A stretch of DNA of 64,000 bases from Pratylenchus scribneri. Lineage: Eukaryota > Nematoda > Chromadorea > Rhabditida > Pratylenchidae. Numbering within the stretch: the stretch's first letter is position 1; each line of letters starts with the position of its first letter. The position numbers and the translations under genes are program-made. Shown here in pieces: positions 11,576 to 23,591 of this stretch. The notes under the pieces are model-generated. The model ran no database searches. It was not told where the DNA came from and saw only the letters and a list, made by a program, of their open reading frames with translations. The stretch covers positions 1,095,501 through 1,159,500 of the forward strand of contig JAQSEB010000072.1 in the NCBI GenBank assembly GCA_030063045.1, in the 5' to 3' direction.

Positions 11576-13868
11576 ATGGGGCGAAAAAGAAACAATAAAT
11601 TGTGCGCAGTTTGTGAATCACCAAAAGCAATTTCCCAATATGGCGCAATGGCTTGTCGAGCATGCGGGGCCTTCTTTCGGTTTGTTTAAATGGACAATAA
11701 TAATAATTTATTTATGGGAAACATTAAAAATTGCGAAAAGTTTATATTGTTTTAGTGGTTAGCCCAACATTCACACCATTGGATAGAAGCTAATTAAGAG
11801 CAACCATTGGTATTTAATTTGTCATGCTTTAATTGGTTTTGAACCAAAACCCCCATAAAATGGTTTAAGTGGTTTAAGACCATTAATTTTTGACCAAATC
11901 ATGACAAAATATATACCAATCGAGGCGTCTCTAAGAGATTTGTCGATTGGGTTTAAAGTTTAGGGATCTAGGACAAACCATTAAACCGTTATAAACTTTT
12001 CGCAATTTTCAATAATTTATTCGCAAAATTAAATACCATCCATTTATTTATTAAAATATTTTTGCCTGATTATTCATTTTAATTTTATATTTAATTTTCT
12101 ATTAAATAATTTTCAAATTTTATAGACGTCTTGTCACCAGTAATCGTAAAAACCAATACCAATGCGATTGTGAGGTGAAATTGAGAGGAAAGGTGGAAAA
12201 TGAAATTGACAGAAAATTGCGAATTTCCAAATGTCGTGGATGTCGAATGCGTCGATGCTTTGGGGCAGGGATGAAAGAAGAATGTTTGAATAAATTTGAA
12301 ATTAAAAATAAAAAATTATTAATTTAAGTGGTCAAAAAAAGTGAAAACAGAAAACCCATCAAAATGGAAAATAAAATCTGCATTTTTACTGGTTAATTTA
12401 ATATTTTTTTTAATTAATTTATTAAAATACAGAAGATGTCAATTTCTTAAAAATATTATTGGATATTGAAGAGAAAGCCAATCTTGTCTTCCTGAATGTT
12501 ATTGGATTTCCAAATAGTTTTATTGATCATTTCGACTCATTCGAAGAATTAATTCAAAGCAAAGATAATTTGTTGGCTCATTCTGAATTCTTTAGGGTTT
12601 AATAAGCAAATGATTTTTCAATAAATTTTTTTTCAGAAACAGCCGATCAAATTTTTTGACAGGGAAAAATTTGAAGAAACTATCACAAAATATGGCGTTT
12701 TTCATACCGAACCAATCTGCCTAACCAAAGCTTTGCTAATTGCAATTGATATTGCAAAAATATTGCCGGCATTTTCTCGTCTAAATCTGAATGATCAGGC
12801 GAGTTAGAATAGTGATTTTATAATTAAATATTTTAACTGGATTAATATATATAAAATATTCTAAAAATGTTTAAAATTTAAAGATGGTCGCGGTAAGCAA
12901 TTTTGCACAAGCAGCATTCTGTTTAATTGGTCGCTTTAATTCAATGAAATTAAATTCCGAAACGGTATTGATGGAAATTATCGATTATCCTTTTATAAAA
13001 TTATATAATCTACGATCAAATTCCGAGGAACCTGTGTTCGATTTTTTAATTTTAATATAATCATTTAAAAGCATTTTCAGAATTAAAAATTTGCTAGAAG
13101 CTGTTTTTAATTTGTCAATGAAAAATTTTTTGCAAATTGCTCCCAGTAGAGAAGAATTTGTATTGATTTTGTCATTATTATTCACAAATTCAGGTAAAAA
13201 CATTAAAGGGAAATATTTAAAATTGCGAAAAGTTTATAACGGTTTAATGGTTTCTCCAAAATTCACAAACCATCATATATAATTGGATAGAGCTCTTCAA
13301 GACGCATCGAATCGTATATAATTCTTCATGGTTTAATTGGTTTTGAACCAAACCCAATAAAACGGTTTAAGTGGTTTAAAACCTTTAATTTTTGATCAAA
13401 CACAATTAAATATATACCAATAGACGCGTCTTGACTAGATCTATAAATTGGGTTTAAGGTTTGGTGATCTAGAACAAACCGTTAAACCATTATAACTTTT
13501 CGACATTTTCAACTCTTTTCGCAATTTTCAATACTCTCTTCGCAAAATTAAATACCTTCCCAATATTAAATTCGATAAAAAAATAAATATTTATTTTTTT
13601 AAAAGCAATCTCATCCCTTTCTAAATATGGTCAGGCAATAATGAATGAGGAGACGGAAAAATGTGCAAAAATATTACTTCGATTTCAAAAAAAGCAATTT
13701 GGGGGCCAAAAGGGCGCACTTCGTTATACGGAATGCCTTCAATTGCTTTGGAGCACAATTTACATGATTCAGAAGCACAAAGAATTGCTCGTTTACATTG
13801 ATACCATAAGTGAACAAGGAAGTTTTTCAGCAGTGATGCCAAAAATATTGCGTCCATTGGTCACGTAA
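11576..13868 (+). CDS. Nuclear hormone receptor NHR-A (nematode supplementary type)
   Basis: Exon 1 (11576-11679) encodes the first zinc finger: CAVC, then CRACGAFFR with the P-box. Exon 2 starts at 12126 and holds the second finger ending KCRGCRMRRCF, the standard receptor signature. Ligand-domain exons follow (from about 12435, 12638, 12884 and 13081), and the last exon runs from 13607 to 13868 (AISSLSKYGQ to the stop). The last exon enters in phase 1 with an A-I/F-S motif, as in receptors B-E at 28-54 kb, so they share ancestry, though the sequence is diverged. These are ligand- or cofactor-dependent transcription factors. Two introns carry copies of one fold-back element. One intron appears to use a GC donor at 12799. 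The junction between exon 2 and exon 3 is uncertain: the frame runs into a stop unless a weak donor near 12285 is used, so partial decay is possible. Confidence 0.75.
11728..12013. repeat. Fold-back element, family 4, copy in NHR-A intron 1
   Basis: Begins ATTGCGAAAAGTTTATA and ends with the inverse TATAAACTTTTCGCAATTTT. The middle has paired GGTTTTGAACCAAAAC and GGTTTAAG words and a CAATCGA/GACGCGTCT-like motif. A sister copy is in a later intron of the same gene at 13220-13511. Confidence 0.75.
13220..13511. repeat. Fold-back element, family 4, copy in last NHR-A intron
   Basis: Same ends and core as the copy at 11728-12013 (ATTGCGAAAAGTTTATAACG ... TTATAACTTTTCG). It contains GACGCATCGAATCGTATA on one arm and its diverged inverse on the other. 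Confidence 0.75.
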
Positions 13869-14084
13869 ATTTGCAATGGAAATTCGATGATGTGACGATA
13901 TATAATAATATTTTTATTAATGAATTATTTTATTTTATTTAAATTAATCTATATATTTTTAGTAAATTATATTAATTTATATAAAATAATTTCATTTATT
14001 GAAAATTTAAAAACTGTTGCAAAAAAAAATAAAATGTTTGACTGTCGATTCGAACCAATCGTTTACCAACATGTTACCACATTT

Positions 14085-14275
14085 GCAGACGAAACGGTTT
14101 GGTGTCGATAATGACAAAGCTGCTGTGACATTGTTTACTACATTTTATTAAAAATAAAATTATCTTTAAAATGACATCAAAAGTATTGGCCAATGTTAAA
14201 TATTTCATTGAGTTATGTCCAAAAAACCGTTTGTTTAATTAAATTAGTTTTTTCCGTTTTTTGGCCATAACTCGT
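14085..14275. mobile_element. Half copy of MITE family 3
   Basis: Matches one arm and the core of the elements at 5981 and 25045: GACGAAACGGTTTGGTGTCG, AATGACATCAAAAG, CGTTTGTTTAATTAAAT and GGCCATAACTCGTTG. It stops where a TTTTGCCGAAA tandem repeat starts. Confidence 0.65.
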
Positions 14276-14284
14276 TGTCAATGG

Positions 14285-14445
14285 GGAGCCAATTATTTTG
14301 CCGAAATATTTAAATGGTTTTGCCGAAAGAATGCATTATTTTGCCGAAACTAAATAATAACATTATTTTGCCGAAAGATTTAAATGATTTTGCCGAAAAA
14401 ATGCATTATTTTGCCGAAACTAAATAAAAATTAGTTATTCAATAG
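14285..14445. repeat. Short tandem repeat, TTTTGCCGAAA-based
   Basis: Imperfect copies of an ATTATTTTGCCGAAA core, alternating with AAATGATTTTGCCG and ACTAAATAA spacers. At least six cores are visible. Confidence 0.75.
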
Positions 14446-14504
14446 AAAATGGTTTGTAATATGGAATTATGGATAAATTAGGTTTAATTAAGGCCAAAAC
14501 GGGC

Positions 14505-15290
14505 CAAAAGGAGGTGCGCGGGATATATCCGGATATAGTGGGATTAAGCCGGATTAAGCCCTGGAATTGATGGGAAATGGTCCGTAAAGCCACTGGAAGG
14601 TCGAGAAAGTGCCTGAGAGTGCGCGGGATATAGCCGGATATAGGGGGATTAAGGTGGATTAAAGGGGATTAAGGTGGATTAACGAGGATTAAGCCCCGAA
14701 ATTGATGGGAAATGGTCTGGAGGGCCAGTGGAAGGTCGGGGATGTGTGCCGAAGTCTCTAGGAGTGCCCGGGATTAAGCCGGATCTAGGGGGATTAAGGA
14801 GGATTAAAGGGGATTAAGCCCCGAAATGGATACGGAATGCCCCGGAAGTCCATGGGAATGTAGGGGAAGTGTAACAGAGGCCTGGAGACTGCGCGGGATT
14901 AAGCCGGATATAAGGGGATATACGTGGATTAAGGGGGATTAAGCCGGATTAAGCCACGAAATGGATAGGCGTGAGTCTTGGTTTGGCTGTTTGCTTCCAG
15001 CTTCGCGAGAACCCTATGCTCAGAACCCATAACCCTTATCCCTAGCCCCTAACTAAGCTTAATCCGGCTTAATCCCCCTATATCCACCTTAATCCCCCTA
15101 TATCTGGCTATATCCCGCATGCTCCGAACCCCTAGCCCCTAGATCCCATGCCGCCCCTAACCATAACCCTAGTCCCTAGCCCCTAACTAAGCTTAATCCG
15201 GCTTAATCCACGTATATCCTCCTATATCCGAGGCTTAATCCCGCGTAGTCTCCGGGCCTCTGTTACACTTCCCCGACGCTTCATTAAATT
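14505..15290. repeat. Large GC-rich imperfect palindrome of GGATTAA repeats
   Basis: The left half is rich in GGATTAAG and GGATATA words; the right half is rich in the inverse CTTAATCC and TATATCC. The arms at about 14862-14956 and 15190-15275 pair closely (AGTGTAACAGAGGCC faces GGCCTCTGTTACACT). The centre near 15030-15060 holds CCCTAACTAAG and CCCTAGCCCC words. GC content far exceeds the flanks. No coding capacity is seen. Confidence 0.7.
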
Positions 15291-15301
15291 CTACGGTGCT
15301 A

Positions 15302-15717
15302 GGTCAATTCCACAATTCTGCAAATGTGGTCAATTCCACAATTCTGCAAATGTGAGGGTTTTCGGCTTATAATTAATCAGAAAATGGTTTTAGACCCCAC
15401 AAACCTTATACCATTTTGTAGATCTCATCGAGACGCATCGATTGGTGTAAAATTTATCATGGTTTGGCCGAAAAATAAAGAGTTAAACCGTTTAAACCCA
15501 TATTTTTAAGTTTTTGGTATAAAACTCTTTTATTTTGGGCCAAACCATGACAAATTATATACCAATCGATGCGTATCGATGAGATCTACAAAATGGTATA
15601 GGGTTTGTGGAGTCTAAAACCACTTTCTGATTAATTATAAGCCGAAAACGCTCACATTTGCAGAATTGTGGAATTGACCACATTTGCATAGCCCTTTGTC
15701 TATTGTGGAATCGACCC
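15302..15717. mobile_element. Fold-back element, family 5, copy 1
   Basis: The ends are inverted repeats of a GTCAATTCCACAATTCTGCA motif. Inner arms read GATCTCATCGAGACGCATCG and its inverse, then AAAGAGTTAAACCG around the centre. The same element is at 56199-56601. It stops 38 bases before the legumain start codon. Confidence 0.8.
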
Positions 15718-15754
15718 CGCACGAAATTCTACATTTCATAAGGTCAAACGAAAA

Positions 15755-18582
15755 ATGAAATATACCACTCAACATTTATTTTGCCCATTGTTTATGTTTC
15801 TCATTTTTAGGTATGTTAATTTGTTTGGAAAATGCATTAAAAAATAAGTAACTTAAAATGCAAATTAGAATAATTTTTTATATTCACTTTAAACCTTGCT
15901 CAGTCTTTACTTCTTATCCTTATTAGTCTAGTCAATAGGAGGTATTTTTCTGTTTTTTTTTTATTTTTAGTGCTTAATAAAATTTTGAAAATATTTTGGA
16001 GTAAAAAAATTGGACATATATTGGCCTTTATTAAAATTTTTATTCTCCAACTTTTTTAGTATATAATTTGTAAATCTTTGATCAAAATTACATTATAGCC
16101 AAGAAATATTTGTTCCAGGAAAAACATTTTTAGGCAATAAAAATTTTTATTTCTACTATAATTAATTTTAAAATTATTTAAATTTAGTCCAACGATTTGT
16201 TTGGCAAAAATTTGGGCCGTGCTTATTTCTGACTGTGATGGAAATATGGGAGTCAATTATGCTTCACAGGTAGTAAATGAAAAATTTTAAACAAATATTA
16301 AAAAATTTAACCTTAAAAAATTGTTTTTTAGGCAAGCATTTACCATGCTTGGCACATTCTCCGTGACCACGGCGTTGGTCCAGAGAAAATATAATTGTGA
16401 TGGCCTATGATGATATTGCCAATGATTCAGAGTCCATTTTATAATTGTTTATTTCATTATTTGTATTGTTTGTTTTTAAAGGAATCCGCATCCGGGCAAA
16501 GTTTTCAATGACCCAAAAGGCATTGATGTTTATGCAGGTAAAAAAATAAATAATATGAATTTGAAAATGGCAAAAATTTTAAAGCAAACCATTTGAATTA
16601 GCAAAATAATATTTTAGGACAAAAATTCTAATTCAACAAAATAATTTTTAAATTTTAGGCCAAATATCTTGGTCAAAATTAAGTTTTATGATTTTTTTTA
16701 TTATGGATAAGTTTAAGATTTAGGCTAAAAGGCTGGTTATGATAGTCTTTTAAAAAAGCGCATATTGATTTTGACAACAAAAAATGCTATTTTTTCTAAT
16801 CAAAATTTGCCAATTAAATTTATTTTCATTTTTGTAAATACATATTAAATTAATAATTAATATAAATTAATGAATAAATATATTTTCAAAAGGTGTTAAA
16901 ATTGACTATCGTGGAAAAGATGTGAGCGCCGACAATTTTATGGCCATTCTGCAAGGCGATTCTGAAAAAACCAATGGAAAACCAGTGTTGAATAGGTAAT
17001 GAATAAAAAAAGGAATTAATGAGAAATTTTTAATATATTTTCTACAAAATTCAGTACCGAAGATGACAATGTTTTCATCTATAATTTGCAACATGGAGGT
17101 CACGGCATTTTAGCTTTTCCAAGAGGACTTGTAAGTAAATTTTTATATATTTTCATTCAATTAATTTTTCAGTTGACCCTAAAAGATTTGAAAACAACAC
17201 TGACAAATATGAATGACAAGAAAATGTACAAAAAGATGGTCTTCTATTTAGAAGCATGTTTATCCGGTTCAATGTTTGAGAGTTGGTCGAAGGAATTAGA
17301 ACAAATGAACAGTCAGGAATCACTTTTTTAAAAATATTCACAAAAGAATTATTACAGTATATGCAGTGACTTCCTCAAACGGAACAGCACCGAGCTGGGG
17401 CTTTTATTGTGATGCCGTTCAATCTGACCCAAAAATAAGTTGCATTGAATGCCATGATCTGGCTCCAAATGCTTGTCTTGGCAGTGATTTTGGTCGTAGT
17501 TGGATGTTGAATGTGGATTATTTGGTAAAAGTTTGAATTTTTTTTAGTATTTTTATATTAAAAATGCGAATTTGTTGACTTATCATGAAAAGAGGAATAG
17601 TTTGATAAAATAATGAAAGGCTACAAACTAATAAAAATATTTAAAAAAAGTCAATTAAATTGAAGGAAAAAAGCAAATAATATTAATCAAAAGGCAAAAC
17701 AAAAAAAAAAGAATTGTTTTCGGAATCTCCAATTTTAATCAAACTTGAATCAACATTTATATTAAATTAGAACAAATTTGACATTTGAGCTTTAAGATGA
17801 ACCATGAAAAAATTTTAATAAATTAAAAAATTTTTTCTATAAATTTCATTATTAGCCCGATCTGAGTTTGCAAACGATTGGAAAGGAAACGGAATACGCC
17901 AAAATGGGAACAATGTTCAGTCCTGTACATGAATTTGGGGATATGGAAATTAAAAAAGATAAAATTTCCGAATTTATGGGCAACAAATTAGGCCGTCAAC
18001 CATATAAAAAGAATAATTTGACATTGTCGTCTCAAAATTATCCTGCTGCTGTTCCAATTAAGTAAGAAATTATAATAAATACATTTCTTTATCTCTTTTC
18101 AATCATAGCGATGCTACCGAAATATTCATTAAATCGCGAATAATGCGAGGGGAACAGGCAGCTGTCAAAGAGCTTGAATTGCTTCACATGGTGAAAATTA
18201 AACGGAAAATATAATTTAAATTGAATAAATTTAAGCGTCGCCAATATTTTGATGGACAAATGGAAATGTTGGTTGACTGTTTATTGACACCAAAATCAAC
18301 ACCCACAATTCGGCACCGTGTTTTGAATGAGAATGAAGGTTGGATTAGTCGAATGGATTGCCATCATCAAGTCATTCATCATTTCAATCAAAAATGCTTC
18401 AATTTGGCAAAGGTTAATAAAAAAGATTATTGATTTTAATTAATTTATTCCAGAATCAATATGCAATGACAAAATCATTCATTTTGAATAATTTTTGTGA
18501 ACTTGGCCTTCCCATTAAACGAATTATTTTGGCATTAGACAAACAATGCGCAAATTTGAAAATTACAAATGGCATTGAATAA
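15755..18582 (+). CDS. Legumain (asparaginyl endopeptidase, C13 family), two frame breaks
   Basis: Eleven exons: 15755-15810, 16188-16269, 16332-16431, 16482-16537, 16893-16995, 17055-17130, 17173-17524, 17856-18061, 18109-18190, 18236-18412, 18454-18582, about 472 aa in total. Exon 1 is a signal peptide. The WAVLIS strand starts the caspase-like domain. The catalytic His lies in LQHGGHGILAFP and the catalytic Cys in YLEACLSGSM; VYAVTSSNGTAPSWGFYC and the C-terminal pro-domain with its cysteines follow. Legumains cleave after Asn or Asp in lysosomes, the gut or secretions and process other proteases. Two places break the frame: one A too few in the A run at about 16384-16388 (before IIVMAYDD) and one T too many in the T run at 17324-17329 (before KNIHKR). 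All other borders fit in phase. The breaks are in homopolymers, so sequencing or assembly error is as likely as loss of the gene. Confidence 0.88.
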
Positions 18583-18707
18583 ATATATTGAAAAATAAAA
18601 ATTTTAATTGAAAAGAATGTGACTATATAATGCGAATAAATGTAAAATTTTAATAAATTAAATCATTTCCCATCTTTAATTTTTTTTATCAAAATACTCT
18701 ATCAAAA

Positions 18708-21700
18708 TTACATGATTATAAAGATATTGAATATTTCACATTTGGGGAATCCATTTTTATGAAATTGTAATAATTCGATGCCGTCCTCAAATTCATTTGT
18801 AGAAAATGCTGATCGAATTTTGCAAGAAAATGGAAACAATTTTAAGTTATGCAAAAGTAGAACACCGCGAAAATGATTATACCTAGGCCCATATAAGCCA
18901 GTGGCATTAAGAAAGGTAAAAAGCAATGAGTCCATATCTTTGCTTTTCCAATTTTCACTATAAATGGAAAAAGGAAAACAAATTATTTATTTATTTAATT
19001 AATTAATTAATATTTAATAATGATATAATATAATATCACTTACCTTAATATTTTTATGCCAATTTCACGCTTTTCTATACTCAATTTTTTGGTAAAATTT
19101 ATCCCATTTTCTGTCCGATTTTCCGTCTTTTTGAAACGAATTATAATCAATTTCACTGGTAAATCAATGTCGTTGATTTCAATAATATAATTTTTATTGT
19201 AAACTGCCGAATACCATTCCCGCTCATTCCAAGGCTCGGTGATAATTGTTCGATGAATAAAACTAATTTTAAAAAAAATATTTATTATTAGGTAGACAAT
19301 TAATTTTAATAATTACATAAATAAAAAAATGGGAAATAATATTATTTGGTAAATCTGTATTTATAGTAAAATGTGATCAATGAAAAACCATTAATAAATT
19401 TAAAATTAAATTTTACAAAGCAATTACCCGGGTGGACCAATTTCATTCAGCTCTGTGCTAATTTTTGATGACGTTTTGTTCCAATTGTTTATATTGGATA
19501 AATCTGCACTTTTTGCAATTCTAATTGCCATAGCTCTTGGAATTGATGGCCAAGCATTATTCTGTGTATTTGAAAATAATTTTATCAATTTTTGATATGT
19601 TTCCATTACCAAATGATATTCAATCCATTGTTGTGTCTGGGCGGTTATCTTATTGGCATATTCAACAGTTAATTTTGATAATAATGATTCTCCCCTCTCT
19701 CCCAATTCTGAACAAATTCGATCTGTCATCAACTTGAAGATAATATTTACTAATTTAGATTTTTTAATAAAATTTACCGATCGAATAAGACCAATTGTGA
19801 AGATTTTTGCCAAATCATAAATAGGCTTCCGTTTGAATTCATTATATTGTAGAATAGCCTTGGGCAAACAACTAAATTTAATTTTAGAAATTTGATACAA
19901 ATTCCATTAAGTATAAGACTAGTTCCAAAATCCAAATAGAAATTGGATCGATTTTCAATTACTTTCGTTTAGGTTAGAAATTTCGGCAATTTTTGGCACA
20001 CAGAAATTTCGGTATAAGGTTTTCGAAAATTTTGGACCTCCCCGAAATACGATTTGCTATTTTCGAAAATTTTTCAACCCCCCCCCCCCCCCCCCCGAAA
20101 TTTCGATTTTCAATTTCTTTTTTTGAATCATCGATCCATTCCCTGGTTCAAAATTTAAAAAAAAAAACAAACTATTTATCAATTCTCATATTCCACCAAT
20201 CATCGACGATTCTTAATTCAGAAAAGCCAATAAGAATTCCCATTGCATTGATATGGCCACATTCCTTGCGGCGGCGACAATAAAAATAATCATTTATTGC
20301 TTTAAATATAGAAATATTTATTTAAACTTTTTTAGATATACTTACTTTTATTTAAGTCAGCCAGGGCTATCTTTGCTTCATTCATTTCCATCCACGTCAA
20401 TTTAAATATACCTAAATTCTTAAGAAAAATGTGAAAAAAAAGTTAAAATATATAAAATTTTAATAATAAATGATAATTACGCGTCCGAGTCGTCCAGTAA
20501 ATTCCAAATCGATATCGATACATGTAAAGGTCTTTAAATTCTAAAAGTTCTTCAAGTTCTTCTTTTGCATATTTATCCAATGGATCTAAAACTGCGGTTG
20601 CCAATGCGTAAATCTCAATTCCTTCCTGCATTTTTTGTGAATTTTGTTGACAAGACCATTCCAAGTCAAAATTAAGTCTCTTAAATGTAAAATATATATA
20701 TTTTACAGTGAAAAATTACTAAAAGAATATCTCTCGGACTCCGTTCAAAGCATTTCCTTTTGAAATTTTTTTCGACAATCTTACTGCCGCCCAAAATAAT
20801 CAATAAATTCAAATCAAAAGCAATCGATTCAAGTGGTTTCATGATAGATTAAAAATAGATAATATTATTAATTTAATTAGGAATAAAATTTTATTAAATA
20901 ATTTTTTGAAGTTTTAATAAATTTTATTATTAAAATTCATCCCACAAATATCAATTTGGCAAATCCCTAAAAATATTTCAAATAATCACTCACATCTTCA
21001 TACTCATTCATGAGACTATACATATTATCTTGGTTCCTTATTTTTCTATATTTATCATGTAAAGGCATAAAATGATCTTCCGTGAAATTTTTAGCAATTT
21101 CAATGGCCTTCTTTTTGTCAAGACTTTCGAACTAAAATTCAATTTTTAAAATTGTAAATTATAATTAAAATCGACCTCTGTGCTATCCGTAATTTTCCGA
21201 ATAATTGAAGCAATTGGTCCAACCATGTTGAGGAATTCCATTGCATTTTCGTTTAGAAATTGGATTCCTTCCAATGGATTTTCATTAGAAGGTGATAATA
21301 ATTCGTCGATTTTTGTATAAAGCTGCTCGACATCTGTGAACCAAAAGAGATTTGTGTTTGAATAACCGATCAGCTTTTTGAGCTAAACTCATATATATGT
21401 CCGTAATTTAAATTTCATTGACTAAATCGATGATACCATATTGAATAAGTTTATTCTCCTATCTTAATAAAAATTAAAAATTGAGATTACCAACAAAGAT
21501 AAAAATATTAAGTTCCGAAATAATAGCTGATATTTTATATATTTTTGATATTTTGGTACTTAATTAAAACCCCATTTATTTTGCATATTATATATTTTTG
21601 AATGTATAAATCTGTATCATAATTATCAATAAATAAATAAAAAGTGTTAATTATTTCTTTAATTACCATTTTCTGCATTGCTATATTCAGCCGTCGAATT

Positions 21701-21760
21701 GCATAAAATTTGTAAGGGAATAAGGACCAAAATTGTTGCCAAAATATGGAATTTATGCAT
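18708..21760 (-). CDS. Secreted protein of unknown family, minus-strand paralogue
   Basis: The start at 21760 gives a signal peptide (MHKF, then ILATILVLIPLQI, then LCNS). Exon 1 is 21760-21667. Later exons cover DELLSPS, NPLEGIQFLNEN, GIEIYALATAVLDPLDKYAKE, SCLPKAILQYNEFKRKPIYD, NNAWPSIPRAMAIRIAKSAD, and end GFPKCEIFNIFIIM with a stop at 18708-18710. I do not recognise the family. The whole gene is matched exon by exon by the forward gene at 54715-57717, so it is an old duplicate in inverted orientation. In both copies no AG acceptor precedes the exon that begins ATG(A/G)AACCACTTGAATC (here near 20843). That locus may therefore be two genes, or one with an unusual splice. Asn-X-Ser/Thr sites suggest an extracellular or secretory-pathway protein. 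Confidence 0.6.
20078..20096 (+). repeat. 19-base C homopolymer
   Basis: A run of 19 C (G on the minus strand), in an intron of the minus-strand secreted gene between CGAAAATTT-type words. It may be unstable or imprecisely assembled. Confidence 0.85.
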
Positions 21761-22924
21761 TTTGGCTTTTTAGAAAATAAACATTCTTTTTGGCAATTCT
21801 CCACTTTATTTATTTATCTGAAAGAATAGAATGGAAGTGGCTCATATTTCTGGGAAATAAATATTCCACACAACGAATTATATAGAAAAATTTAGCTGAA
21901 AATATATAATGAAGACAAATGTAATTTTTAAATTTTTTTAGGCTTATTATAATAAAGATGAAATTGCTTTGGATAAGCACAAAATTTTAAATGGAAATAT
22001 TTTAGGATGGTTATAGAATTTCTAAGCAAGCTATATATCAAAATTTTCGACAAGATCTATGCTTTACATTGTGGTGTCATTTTCCGGATATGTCATATTT
22101 TTGCAGAATTGTATGCTGAAAACCATGGCACCGAGAATTATAGCGCGATCCAAAAATGAGGTACGAAGCCCAATGAATCAAATAAACGGTGAAACTTCAG
22201 ATTATGAACAAATTGAAAAATTATGATACAAATAGTATTAGAACAGGGGGTGGAACCCTCCTAAACTATAACAAAATTGAATTTATAGTTTCATCTTATA
22301 AAAATGTATACTACTCTAAAGAAATGGTATTCTACCCTCAGTAACATACATCTAGATGTCAACAAAAAATTAAGTTTTATTTGGAATTTGCTAAAGATAT
22401 TGGATGATGAATGAAATATGGACAATTGATTGCCTCTCTCTTTTTCCCCTCATTTGTTTTGATTTTGAATCCAAATTTTCCATATTCCACCATTTGACCT
22501 ACTTTTTCAGCATTTTTATCTCAAATATTCATTGCCAATGTGGAAATCTCGCCTCCATCTAATTCCTCTCCTTGTCTTGGTTTCATCCATCCATTCCATA
22601 TTGTCTTTCGCCATTTTTGACTAACCCAGCAACTTTTTCTGCGCATTTTGATTTCCTTCCAAACCTATTGCTTCAATTTGCACTTGCAATTTCTAAAATC
22701 TCAAACTAATTTTATTGGAAAAACTCTTCTCTGCCCTCAAGCAATTCTCCTCGATCAATTTTCCGTTTACAATTTTCCCTTAGCCGACACCTTTTCCTCC
22801 TCATCAACTGGGGATTTATTCTCATCTCCGGATTTATTAAATCGCGATTTAGCCATAAATCGCGATTTATTAAATCAGGATTTAAAAATTTCTTAGGCAA
22901 ATTTTAACAAAGATGGGGGATATG
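21761..22924. other. Upstream region of the minus-strand gene; no other gene
   Basis: Just upstream of the minus-strand start, GGAGAATTGCC and TGTTTATTTTCT words are shared with the promoter of the forward paralogue at 54660-54710. The rest is AT-rich. Near 22835-22880 there is a small cluster of AAATCGCGATTTA words. I see no further gene. Confidence 0.4.
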
Positions 22925-23583
22925 TGGTGACGGGGAGTAAGGGGAAAAATGAATGCAAATGAATACGTTATCAGGGAGATGAATGCAAATGAACACGTTA
23001 TCAGGGAGATGAATGCAAATGAACACGTTATTAGGGAGATGAATGCAAATGAACACGTTATCAGGGAGATGAATGCAAATGAACACGTTATCAGGGAGAT
23101 GAATGCAAATGAACACGTTATCAGGGAGATGAATGCAAATGAACACGTTATCAGGGAGATGAATGCAAATGAACACGTTATCAGGGAGATGAATGCAAAT
23201 GAACACGTTATCAGGGAGATGAATGCAAATGAACACGTTATCAGGGAGATGAATGCAAATGAACACGTTATTAGGGAGATGAATGCAAATGAACACGTTA
23301 TCAGGGAGATGAATGCAAATGAACACGTTATCAGGGAGATGAATGCAAATGAACACGTTATCAGGGAGATGAATGCAAATGAACACGTTATTAGGGAGAT
23401 GAATGCAAATGAACACGTTATCAGGGAGATGAATGCAAATGAACACGTTATCAGGGAGATGAATGCAAATGAACACGTTATTAGGGAGATGAATGCAAAT
23501 GAACACGTTATCCGGGAGATGAATGCAGAATACATTTTCAAATGGTGTGACGGGGAGTAAGGGGGAAAAATGTATTTGCAATG
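22925..23583. repeat. 30-bp minisatellite (19 units) nested in a 39-bp repeat
   Basis: From 22951 to 23520 the unit GAATGCAAATGAACACGTTA plus TCAGGGAGAT repeats 19 times almost without change (TCAGG/TTAGG and GAATACG variants). Partial units of the 39-bp repeat (GTGACGGGGAGTAAGG) flank it on both sides, so the 30-bp array arose inside the 39-bp one. The unit length is divisible by 3 and has no stop in several frames, which creates long artefactual ORFs on both strands. Confidence 0.95.
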
Positions 23584-23591
23584 GTGACGGG

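Noticed and set aside
13920..14111. 63-codon ORF after NHR-A
   Set aside because: It runs into the half MITE, is AT-rich and has no recognisable features.
16281..18582. Bacterial contamination or recent transfer for legumain
   Set aside because: The gene has eleven nematode-type exons and the typical eukaryotic pro-domain; nothing suggests a bacterial origin.
22951..23520. CRISPR-like array
   Set aside because: The units are contiguous with no spacers, and the genome is eukaryotic. It is a minisatellite.
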